Shown in pieces: positions 17,915 through 27,027 of a DNA stretch of 64,000 bases. How positions within the stretch are numbered: the stretch's first letter is position 1; each line of letters begins with the position of its first letter. The stretch covers positions 1-64,000 of the forward strand of contig NZ_LGDW01000085.1 of the NCBI RefSeq assembly GCF_001280005.1, read 5' to 3'. Made by a program: the position numbers and the translations under genes. The notes under the pieces were generated by a model. The model saw nothing but the letters and a program-made list of their open reading frames with translations, did no database searches and was not told where the DNA came from. Source of the stretch: Streptomyces sp. NRRL WC-3618 (GTDB taxonomy: Bacteria; Actinomycetota; Actinomycetes; Streptomycetales; Streptomycetaceae).

Positions 17915-19303
17915 TCAGGCGGATCCTGCCCCCTGCGACGGCGCGGGGAACGGCACGACGGCCACTGTTACGTTGTCGTGGCCCCCGCCGTCCAGGGCGT
18001 GGCCCACCAGAACCCGGGCGGCGTGCAGCGGGCGCGCGGCGGCGTCCGGCGGGAGAACCTCGGCCATCTCGTCCGCCGCCTCGGCGTAGTTCCACAGCCC
18101 GTCCGTGCACACCACCACCACACCTGGCCGGTCCGGCTTGAAGGAAGCGGTGTGCGGCTCCAGTTCGTACGCGTCCGCGCCGAGCCAGCCCGTGATGGCG
18201 TGGGCGCGCTCGTCGGCGTACGCCTCCGCCTCGTTCATCAGGCCCGCGGCGACCATCTGCGCGGCCCACGAGTCGTCCTCGGTGAGGCGGGCGGGGGCGG
18301 TGGAGCGGTCGAGCGGGACCCAGTAGGCGCGGCTGTCGCCGACCCAGCCGACGACCAGCAGGGTCGGGGTGACGACGGAGCCGACCAGGGTGCAGGCCGG
18401 GGAGTTCTGGTGCGGGGCGTGCTCGCGGGCCCCGGCGGGCTCGTCGGCCAGCGCGTTCACGGCGTGCGAGGCGGCGAGGATCGCCTCGTGCATCGCCTGC
18501 TGGGGGTGGGTGCCCTGGGGCAGGGCCGCCATCAGCGAGTCGCCGGCGGCCCGGGACGCGGCGAGGGAGGCCTCGTCGGGGCGGGTCGCCGAGGAGACGC
18601 CGTCGCAGACGATCGCGACCAGCGCGGGTGTGTGGTTCGGCAGCGTGGTGTGGGAGATCGCGTACGCGTCCTCGTTGCGGTGGTGACGCAGGCCCCGGTC
18701 GGTGACCGCGGCGAGCGGGCCGACCTCGTCCTCCATGTGGTCGCGCTCGCGCGGCTGGGCGTGCCCGCAGTTCTCGCAGTAGCCGTCGTGATCGACCCGG
18801 CCCGCCCGGCAGGCCACGCACACCTTGGTGCCGCCCGGGGGCGTCGAGGCCGCGGCGGGCCGCGGGGCGGGCGCCTGGAGCGGGTACTCGTCGGGCTCAC
18901 CGCCCGCGGACCGGTCGAACCGCACCCCTGTGGCCGCGGAGACCGGCGAGCCCGTGGTCGGCGCCTCGGGTGCGGGCGGCCGGCCGGGCACCGGCGGGAG
19001 CGGGAGCTCGCCCGAGTCGGTGCCCTGGAGATCGGTCGCCAGGTGCACCGGCGCCGGGGTGCCGGTGCTGCTGGTCTCGGGTGCCAGGGGCCAGTCCACG
19101 GAAGCGGCCTCCGGAGGCGTGGGGGGCGCGGCGGCGAGGGCGCCGCTCAGGGTGAGCGTGGGGGAGTCACCGGGGCGTGGGGGCACGGCCGACAGGTCGT
19201 ACCCGCACGCGCCGCAGAACCGGTCGCCCGATTCCAGCGGCTCCTCGCAGCTCGGGCACCTGGACAGGGCGGTCGGCTGGGGTGACTGGGGCATCTGGGA
19301 CAT
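17915..19303 (-). CDS. PP2C-type Ser/Thr phosphatase with zinc ribbons
   Basis: About 462 residues. An N-terminal zinc ribbon (CPSCEEP with FCGACGYDL) and a second one (CVACRAG with YCENCGHAQ) just before the catalytic part are joined by a Pro-rich linker. The PP2C domain shows the metal motifs RHHRNEDAY, VCDGVSSATRPDEAS, GWVGDSRAY, CTDGLWNY and GGHDNVTVAVV, so all metal-ligand aspartates appear present. Predicted to reverse phosphorylation by the PknG-type kinase whose stop codon lies three bases upstream. A TTG at 19306 precedes the chosen ATG 19303. Cytoplasmic. The catalytic assignment is strong and its pairing with the kinase is a good inference. Confidence 0.92.
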   Translation of the reverse strand: MSQMPQSPQPTALSRCPSCEEPLESGDRFCGACGYDLSAVPPRPGDSPTLTLSGALAAAPPTPPEAASVDWPLAPETSSTGTPAPVHLATDLQGTDSGELPLPPVPGRPPAPEAPTTGSPVSAATGVRFDRSAGGEPDEYPLQAPAPRPAAASTPPGGTKVCVACRAGRVDHDGYCENCGHAQPRERDHMEDEVGPLAAVTDRGLRHHRNEDAYAISHTTLPNHTPALVAIVCDGVSSATRPDEASLAASRAAGDSLMAALPQGTHPQQAMHEAILAASHAVNALADEPAGAREHAPHQNSPACTLVGSVVTPTLLVVGWVGDSRAYWVPLDRSTAPARLTEDDSWAAQMVAAGLMNEAEAYADERAHAITGWLGADAYELEPHTASFKPDRPGVVVVCTDGLWNYAEAADEMAEVLPPDAAARPLHAARVLVGHALDGGGHDNVTVAVVPFPAPSQGAGSA

Positions 19304-19306
19304 CAA

Positions 19307-21841
19307 CTACACCCACGTCCGGGGGCGGTAACGGTTGGCGCGTTCCACCAGGTCGATCCTCTCCTCGCCGCCCTGCGCGAGCCGGGCCAGCGTGCGGTAC
19401 GAGCGCTCCAGCCCGAAGCGCAGACCACGCTCGTCCAGATCACTGCCGAGCAGCACCCGCCCCCCGACGGCCGATGGAGCGGAACTCTGGCTCTGGGAGA
19501 GTATCCAGTCCAGCGCGCAGCCGAGTACTTCCGTCGACAGCCGCTCCCGCCGGACCGCGTCCAGACCGTATCCGCCGAGTGCCTCCACCTGGGCGGCGGA
19601 AGCGATCAGATCGTCCAGGAACGGCGCGTCGGCGCCGACGGGCGTCCGGTGCCGCAGTCGCGCCCGTACGGCGGCCACGCGGGCCGCCGTGTAGTGGATC
19701 GACGCCTCCGGGACCGACTCCAGCGTCTTCACGGCGCCACGGCGGTCGCCCGCCGCCAACTGGACGCGGGCCAGGCCGAACGCGGCGCTCACATAGCTCG
19801 GGTCGGTCGTCCACACCAGCCGGTAGTACTCGGCGGCGTTGTCGAGCTGCCCGAGCACCTCCGCGCACAGCCCGAGGGCCAGCTTGGGCGGGCTCTCGCC
19901 CGGGAAGGCGTCGTAGATCGCGTCGAACGACAGCGCGGCGCTCTCGTGATCGCCCGTCACCAGCGCCGCCACACCCTGGTACCAGACCACCCGCCAGTCG
20001 TCGGGCCGTTCCTCCTCCAGCCTGACCAGCGCCTCCCGGGCGGTCGCGGCGTCCCCGTTCTCCAGCCGGGCCCGCACCTCCCGCAGCCGGGTCTCGGTCG
20101 ACTGCGTCGGCACCACCGCGAGGGCGGCGATCAGCTCCCCGGCCGCCGAGGCCATCAGCCCCGCCAGGAAGCCCGCGTTGGGGTCGGTCGGGTCGACGCG
20201 GGGCACGGGCAGCGCGAGCGCGGCGGCACCCGCGTCGATGGCCTTGACGAGCCGCGGGGCGCCGGTGAGCGCCCGGGTGCTGCCCCCGGCAGCCGGCGAC
20301 GACTTCTTGGTGGGCGTCGCCGCGCGCGCCCCGAGCCGGGACACCTCGCCGTCCAGCGCCGCGAACAACTCCGCGTCGGTGACCTTCACTTCCGGGCCGA
20401 ACAGGGTCGACAGCGCGGGTCTGGCCCGCCCCGTCTGGAGCGACACGACCTCGCGCAGTACGCCTGTCAGCTGCTCGGACATCTCCTGCGCGGACGCGAA
20501 CCGGCGGGCCGGGTCGGGGTCGGTGGCGCGCACCAGGAGCCGGTAGAACGACTCGTACTGGCGGAAGACCTCGATGTGGTCGGGGTCGGGCAGGGAGTCG
20601 ACGAACACGTTCGTGTAGCCCTGGAAGTCGAACGTCATGACGGCGAGCGTGCGCGCCACCGTGTACAGGTCGGACGCCACCGACGGGCCGACCTCCGCGA
20701 CCTCCGGCGCCTGGTAGCCGATCGTGCCGTAGATGGCCGACTCGTCGTCGTCCATCCTGCGGACCGCGCCCATGTCGATCAGCTTCAGCTGGTCCTCGGT
20801 CTGGATCGCGTTGTCGACCTTGAAGTCGCAGTACAGCAGGTTGCGGCTGTGCAGATGGCCGAGCGCCTCGAGCGCCTCGATGCCGTACGCGCACGCCTGC
20901 TCCACCGGCAGCGGATCCCGCTTCCCGTCCGGTGTACGGCGGTCGTTGGCGATCTCCTTCAGCGACTTGCCGCCGACGTACTCCATGACGATGTAGCCGT
21001 CGAGCGAGCCCGTGCGCTGGTCCAGGTGCTCCACGAAGTTGTAGATGCGCACGATGTTGGCGTGCACGGTCTCCGCGAGGAACCGCCGCTCGGAGATCGC
21101 CGCCGCCATCGCGTCCTGGTCGCCGGTGTCCAGCAGACCCTTCAGGACCACCCACTGGTCCGACACCGCGCGGTCCACGGCGAGGTAGACCCAGCCGAGG
21201 CCGCCGTGCGCCAGACAGCCCGCCACCTCGTACTGGCCGCGCACGATGTCACCGGTGCGCAGCTTCGGCACGAACGAGTACGGGTGCCCGCACTTCGTGC
21301 AGAACCCCTCCGTACGCCCCGGCCGGCCCTCGCCGCGCGCCCGCCCCACGGGCGCCCCGCAGTCCGAGCGCGAGCAGAACCGCTTGCGCTCGGGCACCTC
21401 CGGGTTCTCCAGCACCATCGCGCGCGGGTCCGGCCGCGGCACACCCGGCACCTCGACCAGGCCCGCGCCGAGCCGGCCGCGCCCGCTCGACCCGGCGGTC
21501 GAACCCGAGCTGCGCACCGACACCGAACGGCCCGTGGCCTTCCCCGACAGGGACCGCGACAGCCGGCCGGAGACCGACCGGCGGGACTGCGAGGAACGGG
21601 AGGTGCGAGAGGTGCGCGCGGAAGGGGCGGACCCACGGGAACCCGCCGAGGGCGAACTACCGCTCCCCGAGCGCCGGTTGCCGCCCGCGGTGACACCGGT
21701 GGACGCCGAACCGACCATCCCGCCGGCCGCCACGACCGGCGCGAGCCCGCAGGTGTCGCAGTACAGTTCGCCGCCGCCCATGTCCTCGTAACTGCCGTCA
21801 CAGTCGGGCCGCTGGCACTTCGGCTGCTCGGTTCCGGTCAT
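19307..21841 (-). CDS. pknG: PknG-type serine/threonine protein kinase
   Basis: Soluble kinase of 844 residues. Residues 9-31 hold a zinc ribbon (CQRPDCDG, YCDTCG), followed by a Ser/Arg-rich disordered stretch, then a rubredoxin-like pair (FCSRSDCG, FCTKCGHPY) directly before the kinase domain, as in mycobacterial PknG. The glycine loop AHGGLGWVYLA is near residue 213, the ATP lysine near 232 (VVLKGL), the catalytic Asp in YCDFKVDN near 338, and DMGA replaces DFG near 355. The last 280 residues are TPR-like helices (repeats around VWYQGVAAL and YYRLVW). PknG in mycobacteria regulates glutamate and TCA metabolism through GarA. The gene overlaps its upstream neighbour by one base (TGATG). Assignment is very strong. 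Confidence 0.95.
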   Translation of the reverse strand: MTGTEQPKCQRPDCDGSYEDMGGGELYCDTCGLAPVVAAGGMVGSASTGVTAGGNRRSGSGSSPSAGSRGSAPSARTSRTSRSSQSRRSVSGRLSRSLSGKATGRSVSVRSSGSTAGSSGRGRLGAGLVEVPGVPRPDPRAMVLENPEVPERKRFCSRSDCGAPVGRARGEGRPGRTEGFCTKCGHPYSFVPKLRTGDIVRGQYEVAGCLAHGGLGWVYLAVDRAVSDQWVVLKGLLDTGDQDAMAAAISERRFLAETVHANIVRIYNFVEHLDQRTGSLDGYIVMEYVGGKSLKEIANDRRTPDGKRDPLPVEQACAYGIEALEALGHLHSRNLLYCDFKVDNAIQTEDQLKLIDMGAVRRMDDDESAIYGTIGYQAPEVAEVGPSVASDLYTVARTLAVMTFDFQGYTNVFVDSLPDPDHIEVFRQYESFYRLLVRATDPDPARRFASAQEMSEQLTGVLREVVSLQTGRARPALSTLFGPEVKVTDAELFAALDGEVSRLGARAATPTKKSSPAAGGSTRALTGAPRLVKAIDAGAAALALPVPRVDPTDPNAGFLAGLMASAAGELIAALAVVPTQSTETRLREVRARLENGDAATAREALVRLEEERPDDWRVVWYQGVAALVTGDHESAALSFDAIYDAFPGESPPKLALGLCAEVLGQLDNAAEYYRLVWTTDPSYVSAAFGLARVQLAAGDRRGAVKTLESVPEASIHYTAARVAAVRARLRHRTPVGADAPFLDDLIASAAQVEALGGYGLDAVRRERLSTEVLGCALDWILSQSQSSAPSAVGGRVLLGSDLDERGLRFGLERSYRTLARLAQGGEERIDLVERANRYRPRTWV

Positions 21842-23166
21842 CAGTACTCCCCCTTCCGGTCACTGGGTCCGGCCTGGCCGGTCACCCGCGGGCCGCCGAA
21901 GAACTCGGCCGCGGCCTGCTGGTAACGCAGCACGGCCTGCTCCGCGACCCGCAGGTCGCAGGGCGCGCTCCACAGCATGCGGCGCGCGGCGTCGTACCGC
22001 TCGATCAGCAGCGGATCCTCCGCGAGGCCGTGCCGGGCGACCTTCGCCCGGTACGCGTCGAGCCGGCCGCGCAGCTCCGCGCGGACCGCCAGCGGCTGGG
22101 TCACCGCCGTCAACGACTCGCGGGCGCGCATCAGTTCGTCCTCCGCCTTCTCCTCCAGGGACTCCAGGAGCGGCGAGAGACGGTGCCACTGGGCGTGTCT
22201 GCGGTACTCGGAGGCCATCGACAGCTGCTCCTGCAACGCCGTGGGCGGGCCACTGACGGCGGGCACCTCCGACGCGGCGATCTTCGCCAGCACCTCGCCG
22301 CGCGCGCTGCGCGCCTCGGCGAGGGTGCGGTCCGCGCGGGACAGCACGTCGCGCAGCCTCATGAGCCGCGCCTCGGCGTCCTGGCGGACCGTCAGCACGG
22401 CGTCGATCTCCCGGCGTACGTCCTCCAGGGCGCGCGCCTCACGGTCGTACACCGTGGTATCCGGACGGCCGCCGCCGGGCGCCGAACTGCCCTGTGCGGG
22501 CAGCCAGAACGCCAGCGGGTCGGAGATCACCCGCTCGCGCAGGGCGGTCAGGGTGCGGGTGATGCGCTCCAGGTCGTCGCCCGCCGGGTGCTCGCCGGGG
22601 CGTACGCCCACGGAGTGCGCCAGCTGGCGGGTGCGCTGCAGCTCGGCGGCCAGTAAATCTATCCGCGCGGGCAGCGCCGACCAGACCGCGTCGGCGGTGA
22701 CGACCATGTCCAGCGAGGTCGCGTACAGCTCGTTCATCAGCTCCACCAGGGCGGCCAGCGAGTACTGCCGGCTGAGCTTCCCGGTGCCGTGCAGGGTGGG
22801 CGCGTTGGCCGTCGCCGTCGCGGAGCCCGCGAGCGTGACGCACTCGCCGCGCAGCAGTTCCGTCAGCTCCACCAGGTCCTCGCGGCTGGACCAGCGGCGG
22901 CGCGAACGGATGTCACGGGCGGAGCGGAACGTGTCCGAGTACGCGTCGAAGTACGCCCACAGCAGCGTGATCGACGCGTCCGCGGCCGTCCAGCGCTCCT
23001 TGGTCGTGCCGGTGAGCTCGGCGCCTTCGAGGAGTCTGCGGCCCGCGTGGTCCTGGAGGGCGAGGAGGGAGGTCTCGATCGCCTCGTGCTCCGCGCCGAG
23101 CCGCGCCAGCGCACGGTCCACCTCGTCCCGGTCCATCACCGGCCCGGTGGCTCCCGTGACGCCCAT
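21841..23166 (-). CDS. Hypothetical helical protein between glnH-like gene and pknG
   Basis: 441 residues, no signal peptide or membrane span, and no domain I recognise. The sequence is predominantly helical with heptad-like runs (around REARALEDVRREIDAVL and SRADRTLAEARSARGEVLA), so coiled coils are likely. The ATG at 23166 has GAGG six bases upstream, and the stop overlaps the pknG start, making co-expression with the kinase near certain. The mycobacterial locus has no counterpart between glnH and pknG, so this may be a Streptomyces-specific adaptor or regulator. Cytosolic. Function unknown. Confidence 0.8.
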   Translation of the reverse strand: MGVTGATGPVMDRDEVDRALARLGAEHEAIETSLLALQDHAGRRLLEGAELTGTTKERWTAADASITLLWAYFDAYSDTFRSARDIRSRRRWSSREDLVELTELLRGECVTLAGSATATANAPTLHGTGKLSRQYSLAALVELMNELYATSLDMVVTADAVWSALPARIDLLAAELQRTRQLAHSVGVRPGEHPAGDDLERITRTLTALRERVISDPLAFWLPAQGSSAPGGGRPDTTVYDREARALEDVRREIDAVLTVRQDAEARLMRLRDVLSRADRTLAEARSARGEVLAKIAASEVPAVSGPPTALQEQLSMASEYRRHAQWHRLSPLLESLEEKAEDELMRARESLTAVTQPLAVRAELRGRLDAYRAKVARHGLAEDPLLIERYDAARRMLWSAPCDLRVAEQAVLRYQQAAAEFFGGPRVTGQAGPSDRKGEY

Positions 23167-23229
23167 CGATCACCTCGACTACTCGTGGGGTTGACTCGTT
23201 CGGTTGGCTCGTGGGTCGGTCGGTGAACG

Positions 23230-24288
23230 TCACTTGTAGCGGGGCACCGGCGGCTTCGCCGACTCCGATTCGCTGCCGAGTGTCGGTGACAGCCACTTGT
23301 CGTACGACTTCTGCCAGTCGCCGTCCTGGCGGTACTGCTCCAGTATGCGATTGACCCGGGCAGCGAGGTCGTTCGCGCCCTTCTTCACCGCCACGCCGTA
23401 GTAGTCGGTGGTGAACGTGTTGCCCTTCAGTTCGACCGTCGGGTCCTGTGCCGCCTGGCTCGCGGCGAGCGCGCCGTCGGTCACCACGGCGTCCACCTGG
23501 CCGAGTTGGAGGCGGACGAGGCAGTCGAGCTGGCTGGGGACGGTCTTGTCTATGTCGGCGGTGGCCACCGCGGGCTTCTTCGCCGCCTTGTCCGCCTTCA
23601 GCTGCTCGAGCGCCGTGGAGCCCTTCGCCGAGCAGATCCGCTTGCCGTCGAGCGTCTTGTCGTACCCCTTGATGGTGGAACTCTTGGGCGCCAGGACCTG
23701 CTGGCCGGTGAGGAAGTACGGGGCGGAGAACGACACGTCCTTCAGCCGGTCACAGGTGATCGTCATCGTGCGGACGATCATGTCGACGCGGCCGTCCTTG
23801 AGCGCCGGGATGCGCTGGTTGGTCGGGATGGCCTTGAACTTGACAGCGTCCTTGTCGCCGAGGATGTCCTGCGCGATCCGGTGGACCAGGTCGATGTCGA
23901 AGCCCTCCAGCTCCGCCGACCTGCCGCCGTTCGGATCGCGGTAGCCCCAGCGGTAGCTGTTCTGGTCGACGCCGACCACGAGCCGCCGGTCCGCGCGGCT
24001 CTTGATCTCCTCGATCGTCCTCCCGTCCAGCGACGACGGCTGAGGGCTCTGGTCCTGCGGGTTGCGGCACGCCGCCGCGGCGCTCGCCTGGGTGGCCACG
24101 GCGACCCTCTGGCCACCGGTGCCCGCACTGCCGCCGCCGCGCGACTGGGTCAGCGGGAGCAGCAGCGCGAAGGCCACCGCGAGGGCGCAGACGGCCGCCA
24201 TCGCCCCCACACCGCCCCACCCCCGCAGCCCGGCCCGCAGGACCCTCAGGCCGGTGCGCAGACTCCGCTCAAGCCGTTGTGCGTTCAT
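23230..24288 (-). CDS. glnH: GlnH-like amino-acid binding protein, membrane-anchored
   Basis: About 352 residues. A single hydrophobic segment at residues 27-47 (GVGAMAAVCALAVAFALLL) anchors it, but there is no proper lipobox, unlike the lipoprotein GlnH of M. tuberculosis. The rest is a family 3 periplasmic binding fold: GVDQNSYRWGYRD, LEGFDIDLVHRIAQDI and the type-specific VDMIVRTMTIT and DLAARVN segments. Ligands in this family are Asp, Glu, Gln or similar. No permease or ATPase genes adjoin it, so it is probably a sensor rather than a transporter part. ATG 24288 has GAGGGGG upstream; ATG 24306 is an alternative. It lies between the glnX-like gene and the pknG cluster. Confidence 0.9.
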   Translation of the reverse strand: MNAQRLERSLRTGLRVLRAGLRGWGGVGAMAAVCALAVAFALLLPLTQSRGGGSAGTGGQRVAVATQASAAAACRNPQDQSPQPSSLDGRTIEEIKSRADRRLVVGVDQNSYRWGYRDPNGGRSAELEGFDIDLVHRIAQDILGDKDAVKFKAIPTNQRIPALKDGRVDMIVRTMTITCDRLKDVSFSAPYFLTGQQVLAPKSSTIKGYDKTLDGKRICSAKGSTALEQLKADKAAKKPAVATADIDKTVPSQLDCLVRLQLGQVDAVVTDGALAASQAAQDPTVELKGNTFTTDYYGVAVKKGANDLAARVNRILEQYRQDGDWQKSYDKWLSPTLGSESESAKPPVPRYK

Positions 24289-24355
24289 CGTCACGCCCCC
24301 TCTCATCGCCCGAACTCCCTTGCCGCCGAACTCCCTTGTACCGCCTCGTGCCGCA

Positions 24356-25831
24356 TCAGCGGTACTCCGACAGCCTGCGCCCGATGCCGAGCACCGCTCC
24401 CGCCGCACCCAGCACGGCAAGGCCCGCGGCTCCCAGGGGGAGGCCGGTCATCGCGTCCCTGCCGTTCGCGGCCGCCTGGGCGAACTCCGTCTGCTCATGC
24501 CCGATGGCTGTCTTCAGCGCCGTGTCGACACTGTCGAAGCACTCGCCCGTCGGCTTGTCGCCCTTGTCGCCGATGACGCGGGCCAGCGCCTGCTGGAAGT
24601 CACCGGACTCGTACTCGTCCCGCGCCTTCTTGTGGCGCTTCTCCCACTCCTCCATGCCCCCGACGGCCGTCGCGACCGGTGCCTTGCCCGGCCGGTCGTC
24701 GGCGAGGCGCTCGGCCTCGGTCAGTCCCTTGCCGAGGGCTTTCATCTCCGTACGGAAGTTGTTGTCGTACGTGTCGACGACGTCGCCGTCGGCCAGTTTG
24801 ACCGTCTCCGCGCCGCGCGCCACCAGCGTCAGGTTCTCGTTGCCGCGCGCCTTCAGGGAGGCGATCCGGGCGTCGTGCAGCACGTTCAGCGAGCGGATGC
24901 CGTGGTCGTAGGAGTCATTGAGCCCCGAGCGGGCGAAACTCTGCCCGGCGACCAGCCACAGCAGGACGACCGTCGCGGTGGCTGTCGCCGCGACCAGACC
25001 GTGGTTCAGCACCCGGTTCGTACGCCGGTAGTTGCGCCGCTGGGCCCAGACCAGGGCGCCGAGCACGGCGACGCCGAGACCGATCGCCGCCCATGGGTAC
25101 GAGGTCGCGTCCGCGTAGTCGGAGCGCAGCCGCTGGTTCTCCTTGGCGTAGAGCTTCTCCGCCTGCGGGAGCATCTGCGTCTGCATTGTGTCGTTCGCCA
25201 GCCGCAGGTACGAGCCGCCGACCGGGAAGCCCAGCCGGTTGTTGGCGCGGGCCCGCTCGATGTAGCCCGTGTACTCCGACAGCAGCTTGTTGAGACGGGC
25301 GATGGTCGTCGCGGACTCGGAGCCCGGCGCGGAGTTGGTCGCGGCGGCGGAGAGCTTGTCCGCGGCGTTGCGGATGTCCCGCTGGTAGCGGTCGCGGGTG
25401 GTCGCCGTCTCGTCACCGCCGGCCAGGAAACCGCTGGAGGCGGCGGTGTTGGCGTCCGCGAGGGAGCTGTAGATGTCCGCGGCGGCGGAGCTGAGGGGCT
25501 GGCTGTTGTGCAGCACGTCGTCCGCCGCCGACGAACGGTCGGTCATCTGCCAGGCGGTGACGGCGCCGAACGCGACGACGAGCACCGCGAGCAGGGCGCC
25601 GATGATCCGCAGCCGGCCGGGCTCGGTGGTCGCCGCGGCCCGCAACTGGTCGACGCCCTCGGCGAAGGCGGTGCGGCGCGGGGGCTGGGGGACACCGGGA
25701 ACAGGGCCCCTGCCCCCCTGCGAGGGAATCGCGGGCAGGCCCGAGGCGGTGGACGCACCGGACGCGCCCGAGGTGCCGGAACCGCCCGGCGAGCCGGGCG
25801 TCGGTGGTGCCGCACTGCTCGTAGATGTCAC
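24356..25831 (-). CDS. glnX: GlnX-like membrane sensor with two extracytoplasmic helical domains
   Basis: About 491 residues with four membrane segments. TM1 lies near residue 75-95 (LRIIGALLAVLVVAF), TM2 near 245-265, TM3 near 275-297 and TM4 near 463-485. Between TM1-TM2 and TM3-TM4 are two all-helical extracellular regions of about 150 residues each, the tandem four-helix bundle architecture of GlnX. A Pro/Gly/Ser-rich cytoplasmic tail precedes TM1. GlnX in mycobacteria is thought to relay GlnH ligand binding to PknG. The best start is GTG 25831, five bases after GGGGGAGG; ATGs at 25846 and 25852 are alternatives. First gene of the cluster. Family assignment is based on topology and gene order. 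Confidence 0.85.
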   Translation of the reverse strand: MTSTSSAAPPTPGSPGGSGTSGASGASTASGLPAIPSQGGRGPVPGVPQPPRRTAFAEGVDQLRAAATTEPGRLRIIGALLAVLVVAFGAVTAWQMTDRSSAADDVLHNSQPLSSAAADIYSSLADANTAASSGFLAGGDETATTRDRYQRDIRNAADKLSAAATNSAPGSESATTIARLNKLLSEYTGYIERARANNRLGFPVGGSYLRLANDTMQTQMLPQAEKLYAKENQRLRSDYADATSYPWAAIGLGVAVLGALVWAQRRNYRRTNRVLNHGLVAATATATVVLLWLVAGQSFARSGLNDSYDHGIRSLNVLHDARIASLKARGNENLTLVARGAETVKLADGDVVDTYDNNFRTEMKALGKGLTEAERLADDRPGKAPVATAVGGMEEWEKRHKKARDEYESGDFQQALARVIGDKGDKPTGECFDSVDTALKTAIGHEQTEFAQAAANGRDAMTGLPLGAAGLAVLGAAGAVLGIGRRLSEYR

Positions 25832-25896
25832 TGTGACCTCCCCCATGGTCATCCGTCACCGCCAGTATCGCCCCCGGCACTGACAATCCGCACCGA

Positions 25897-25920
25897 CCTT
25901 GACTTGATCTTGATCGGATC
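25897..25920 (-). promoter_or_regulatory. TTGA-repeat upstream of the glnX-like gene
   Basis: The plus strand shows three TTGA units close together (CTTGACTTGATCTTGATCGG, 25898-25917), read as CAAG/TCAAG repeats on the coding strand, about 65-90 bases before the GTG at 25831. It may be a regulator site or part of the promoter of the seven-gene cluster. Weak evidence. Confidence 0.25.
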
Positions 25921-26061
25921 GCAGCGAGGCCGGGGCGTGTCGCGGTGAGCGGTGTGTGCCGGGGTGCGCTGCCCCGCATTCGGCCACATACGCGCTCCCC
26001 GCACCACCCCTCTGCCCATGAATACGCCGGAGGAATCTGTTCGGTTCCCGTACGAAGCAGG

Positions 26062-27027
26062 TCAGACCTCGTAGAAGCGCCGTACGCGCGCGTGCGCCTC
26101 CGCCGGGGCGTTCGTGTGGTCCAGGCCCAGCAGCGCCGCCCCCAGGACCGGTCGTGCCGTCACCACCCGGGCGAACGCCTTGGGGGCCCGGGCGGCCAGC
26201 AGTTCGGTGATGCGGTCCGTCAAGCGGGCGTGCCGGGCCGCCAGTACACCCCCGCCGAGCAGGACCGGGGTCTCCTCGTCGAGGAGGCCGAGGCGGCCGA
26301 GCGCGACCGAGGCCATGGCCACCACCTCGTCCGCCAGCCGGTCCACCAGCGCGCCCGCCACCGGGTCACCGTCCGCCGCCGTGGCGAACAGCACCGGCGT
26401 CAGCTCATGGCGCCGCGCGTTGTCGACGTCCCCCAGATGCAGGGCCTCGATCAGCGCGTACATGGAGGTGAGCCCGAAGTGGGCGGGCAGGGCGGACATC
26501 AGGGCCGTCGGACCGCCCCGACCGTCCTCCGCCCGCGCCGCGTGCCACATGGCCTCCTCGGCCAGACCCCAGCCACCGCCCCAGTCGCCGGAGATCCGCC
26601 CCAGCGCGGGGAAGCGAGCCGTGCGGCCGTCCGGAGTCATGCCGACGCAGTTGATGCCGGCGCCACAGACGACGGCGACTCCGCGCGGCTCGGTGATCCC
26701 GGCCCGCAGGATCGCGAAGGTGTCGTTGCGTACGTCGACACTCGCGCCCCACGCGCGTGCGTGCAGCGCGGCGGCGAACTGCTGTTCCTCCACGGGGAAG
26801 TCGGCGTTCGCCAGACAGGCCGAGACCCGGTCGACGGACGAGACCCCGGCGGCGCCGAAGGCCTCGGCGACGGCGTCGGCGAGCCCGGAGACCGCGACGT
26901 CCAGTCCGTCGGTCGGCGGCCGGAACCCCCCGCCGCGCGCCGTGGCCAGCACCTCCCCGTCGGCCGCGACCACCGCCACGTCGGTCTTGCTGTTGCCGGC
27001 GTCGACGGCGAGGACGTGTGCGGTCAT
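26062..27027 (-). CDS. BadF/NagK-type sugar kinase
   Basis: 321 residues of the BadF/BadG/BcrA ATPase family that includes N-acetylglucosamine kinase. VLAVDAGNSKTDV is the phosphate-1 loop (DxGxxKT), RGVAVVCGAGINCVG the phosphate-2 region, and VLLGGGVL the adenosine-binding stretch; ISGDWGGGWGLAEEA is typical of the GlcNAc kinase group. Its ATG overlaps the stop of the GH4 glycosidase (ATGA). Last gene of the sugar operon. It probably phosphorylates the imported sugar or its hydrolysis product. N-acetylhexosamine is a reasonable but unproven substrate. Confidence 0.88.
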   Translation of the reverse strand: MTAHVLAVDAGNSKTDVAVVAADGEVLATARGGGFRPPTDGLDVAVSGLADAVAEAFGAAGVSSVDRVSACLANADFPVEEQQFAAALHARAWGASVDVRNDTFAILRAGITEPRGVAVVCGAGINCVGMTPDGRTARFPALGRISGDWGGGWGLAEEAMWHAARAEDGRGGPTALMSALPAHFGLTSMYALIEALHLGDVDNARRHELTPVLFATAADGDPVAGALVDRLADEVVAMASVALGRLGLLDEETPVLLGGGVLAARHARLTDRITELLAARAPKAFARVVTARPVLGAALLGLDHTNAPAEAHARVRRFYEV

